Below the pieces are notes generated by a model. That model made no database searches. It worked only from the letters and a program-made list of their open reading frames with translations, and was not told where the DNA came from. The position numbers and the translations under genes are program-made. Source: Mesocentrotus franciscanus (lineage: Eukaryota > Echinodermata > Echinoidea > Camarodonta > Strongylocentrotidae). Taken from it: a stretch of DNA of 64,000 nt. The stretch is taken from assembly GCA_037976565.1 (NCBI GenBank), contig CP137671.1, forward strand, positions 24,814,197 to 24,878,196, in the 5' to 3' direction. This document shows positions 62,304-64,000 of this stretch, piece after piece. Within the stretch, counting starts at the first letter, position 1, and each line of letters begins with the position of its first letter.

Positions 62304-63587
62304 CTATTGATGTGCTAATTTGAAAAGATAAGTTTTGAGTTCAGATATAAATGTTTCAATATTCCATATACAACGTAACGAGTTTGGGAGGGAATTCCAT
62401 AAAAAGGTGCCATATGTGTAAAAGCCATCACCATATGCCTTTGTTCTGCCTCTCTTAGCTACGAGGAGGTTTTGAGATGCAGAACGCAAGGACTTTGATG
62501 GAACATATTTTAAGACAAGATCAGAGAGATATTCTGGAGACAGACCATTGAGTGATTTGAAGGTTAGCAAAATAATTTTGAACTGGATACGGAATTTAAC
62601 TGGGAGCCAATGTAAATCTTTGAGGATGGGTGTTATGTGTTGACATTTCTTTTGCAGGGAAATCAGACGTGCGGCAGAGTTTTGAATCCGTTGTAACTTG
62701 TTTATATCTTTATCACAAATACCAATGAGGAGACTATTACAGTTGTCCAGAAGTGAGGATCCGAAAGAGTGAATGAGAATTTCAGTTGAACCTTTATTCA
62801 AAAATCTGCGGACTTTGCCTATTCTTCTAAGAGCAAATGATGCTTTGCGGCACACAGTATTAATGTGGCTGCGCATAGACAGATGGTTGTCCAGAATAAC
62901 TCCGAGATTGCGAACTGTCTTGGAACAAGGAACTGGTGTATTATTAACAGATATTGGTAACAACTCATTTATTTGTCTAAATTTAGAAGACAGATGAAGA
63001 ATTTCCATTTTACTATCGTTTAAGAAGAGAAAGTTGTGTTGCATCCACAAACGGATTTCTTGAAGACATACATCCAGTTTCTGTGTTATGTGGTTGATTT
63101 CACTAGGTTTAACAGTGATGTAAAGTTGGGTGTCATCTGCATACATCATTGAAGAGAAGCCATGGGAGTGGATAATGTCCTGAATGGGAGTTGTGTAACA
63201 GATGAAAAGCAGAGGGCCAATAACAGATCCTTGAGGTACACCCCCATCTAAGCAAGGCGGGATCAGAAGTAATACAGTCAATGATAACTTGCTGCTTCCT
63301 CCCACTGAGGTACGACTCAAACCATTTGGCTGCAGTACCTGAGATACCAAAGCGTTTTCTAACCTTGACAAGAGAAGATGGTGATCTACCGTGTCAAAGG
63401 CAGAGGTTAGGTCGAGAAGGACAAGAAGTGCTTCGTTTCCAGAGTCAAGGGATAGCAATAAGTCATTTTGAACTCGTAATAGAGCCGTCTCTACGCTGTG
63501 ATTCCCTCTATACGCAGACTGTCTTGAAGCAAGGAGAGAGTTACTGATCCTTGCCTCGACCCCTTGGTGGTTGGGGTGCGGTGGCAC
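62304..63587 (-). pseudogene. LINE reverse transcriptase, RT core with two frameshifts
   Basis: The 427-codon frame holds RT motif A (VLLDLTSAFDTVDH, residues 56-69), motif B (GGVPQGSVIGPLLF, 115-128), the catalytic YADD (149-152), LNDSKMEIL, NLGVILDNHL and the family C-terminal region (SSLLDNCNSLL, LQRIQNSAARLI, HWLPVKFRIQFKI). These place it in the CR1/L2/Rex1 part of the Jockey superfamily. Residues 79-114 are out of frame: the expected KRFGISGTAAKWFESYL segment appears in another frame. A one-base loss near 63352-63360 and a one-base gain in the C5 run at 63241-63245 explain this and cancel each other. Residues 1-17 come from ORF1 read in the wrong frame; genuine RT starts at about residue 19 (SRQSAYRGNHS). 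The enzyme would copy LINE RNA at the nick; this copy is almost certainly dead. Confidence 0.9.
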
Positions 63588-64000
63588 CTCTCGATGTTGT
63601 AGCTGGAAGACTGTACTCCATCAAAATTAGAGATGAAATCTCGAACTACCTCCAGGCAATTCTCCTGTGCTTTCTCGGTGACACCATGTAAAATCAGATT
63701 ATTTCTCCTGCCCCTATTTTCTAAGTCATCTAGCTAGAGAAGGAGATCATCATTTTTTTTTCTTAAGTTTCTTCATTTAAGCTACAACTGTATCTACCTG
63801 AATACAGCATGCCTCAAGTTTCTCCTCATTTTCCTTCGTGTTTAGAGACAACTCCTCCAATTTGTTTATGACAAGAGAGTCAATACGTTCCTCCATTCTG
63901 TGGAACTGCTCCAGGTAGTTGACGAACCAAGCGGGAGGGGAATTCCCGCCGAGCCCGGCAGCCTGGGATTCCAGTTCCTCAGGTGTCTGTAGAACCAATT
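63548..64000 (-). pseudogene. LINE ORF1 remnant (coiled coil plus RRM-like)
   Basis: The first part (63998-63777) encodes a Glu/Leu-rich segment with heptad-like spacing (FHRMEERIDSLVINKLEEL) and ends at a stop. After an A-run frameshift the sequence regains sense as LDDLENRGRRNNLILHGV (63737 onward) and continues to IERCHRTPTT near 63560. The ENR(S/G)RRNNL motif marks the start of the RRM-like domain of L1-type ORF1 RNA-binding proteins, also carried by many other LINEs. It breaks off at the deletion junction before its C-terminal domain. The start lies outside the window. Confidence 0.7.

Larger units (their letters stand above)
62099..64000 (-). mobile_element. CR1/L2-like LINE, internally deleted, runs off the window
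   Basis: Read on the minus strand: ORF1 remains (from the window edge), the reverse transcriptase, a 3' UTR, and a 3' end with AAAGCGCATTGAAATG and AAATGCGCCATATAAGAACA followed by (ATT)n. The GCGC-stem plus ATT tail is the usual 3' terminus of CR1/L2 elements, needed for recognition by their own reverse transcriptase. Endonuclease and the start of the RT are missing. The 5' end lies beyond the window. Confidence 0.85.

Overview
The window looks like non-coding nuclear DNA of a marine invertebrate animal, most likely an echinoderm and probably a sea urchin. It is AT-rich and carries long (GA)n/(CT)n microsatellites, broken LINEs of the CR1/L2 and RTE-like groups, a tRNA-derived SINE resembling the sea-urchin SURF type, and many short inverted-repeat elements (MITEs). 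I see no operons, ribosome-binding sites, CRISPR arrays or intact host genes. The species call is inference from repeat style, not from a diagnostic gene.

Region 1 (1-24 kb) is AT-rich intergenic or intronic sequence with scattered MITEs. At least four different families end in AG... and sit in TTAA targets: 2543-2925, 3691-4217, 12479-13001 and an insertion at 19369-19912. A family with a 3-bp TWA-like target duplication (PIF/Harbinger style) starts at 19271. The only stretch that looks like a spliced host exon is 19000-19103 (acceptor AG, 34 open codons, donor GT); it is weak. Purine-rich blocks lie at 9.65-10.35 kb and 22.7-23.0 kb.

Region 2 (24-51 kb) continues in the same way. It holds a foldback MITE (24558-24848), a dead RTE-like LINE fragment (27432-28541, minus), two smaller LINE scraps (34430-34621 minus; 37142-37260 plus), more copies of the first TTAA family (32965, 37514, 40225), a long-armed foldback (46016-46376), a Harbinger-like MITE directly abutting a SINE (47904-48333), and a further MITE (49577-49736).

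Region 3 (51.3-62.1 kb) is the most unusual part. A 38-bp inverted terminal repeat (34/38 matching, all differences transitions) at 51335-51372 and 62051-62088, flanked by TA on both sides, encloses 10.75 kb built almost wholly of repeats: a 124-bp duplication, a 52-bp satellite with a 234-bp higher-order period, a kilobase-armed palindrome (52992-54010 against 56365-57608), 1.27-kb direct repeats, a 1.6-kb pyrimidine-rich array, and two degenerate arrays. I propose one large non-autonomous foldback-type transposon, comparable in style to the sea-urchin TU elements, or a nest that mimics one. A MITE carrying another MITE inside it abuts its left end.

Region 4 (62.1-64 kb) is a minus-strand CR1/L2-like LINE running off the right edge. 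It keeps its (ATT)n-type 3' tail and most of the reverse transcriptase, but an internal deletion joins ORF1 directly to the middle of the RT domain, removing the endonuclease.

No search could be run. Family names rest on recognisable motifs, and MITE superfamily names rest on target-site duplications and terminal bases only.
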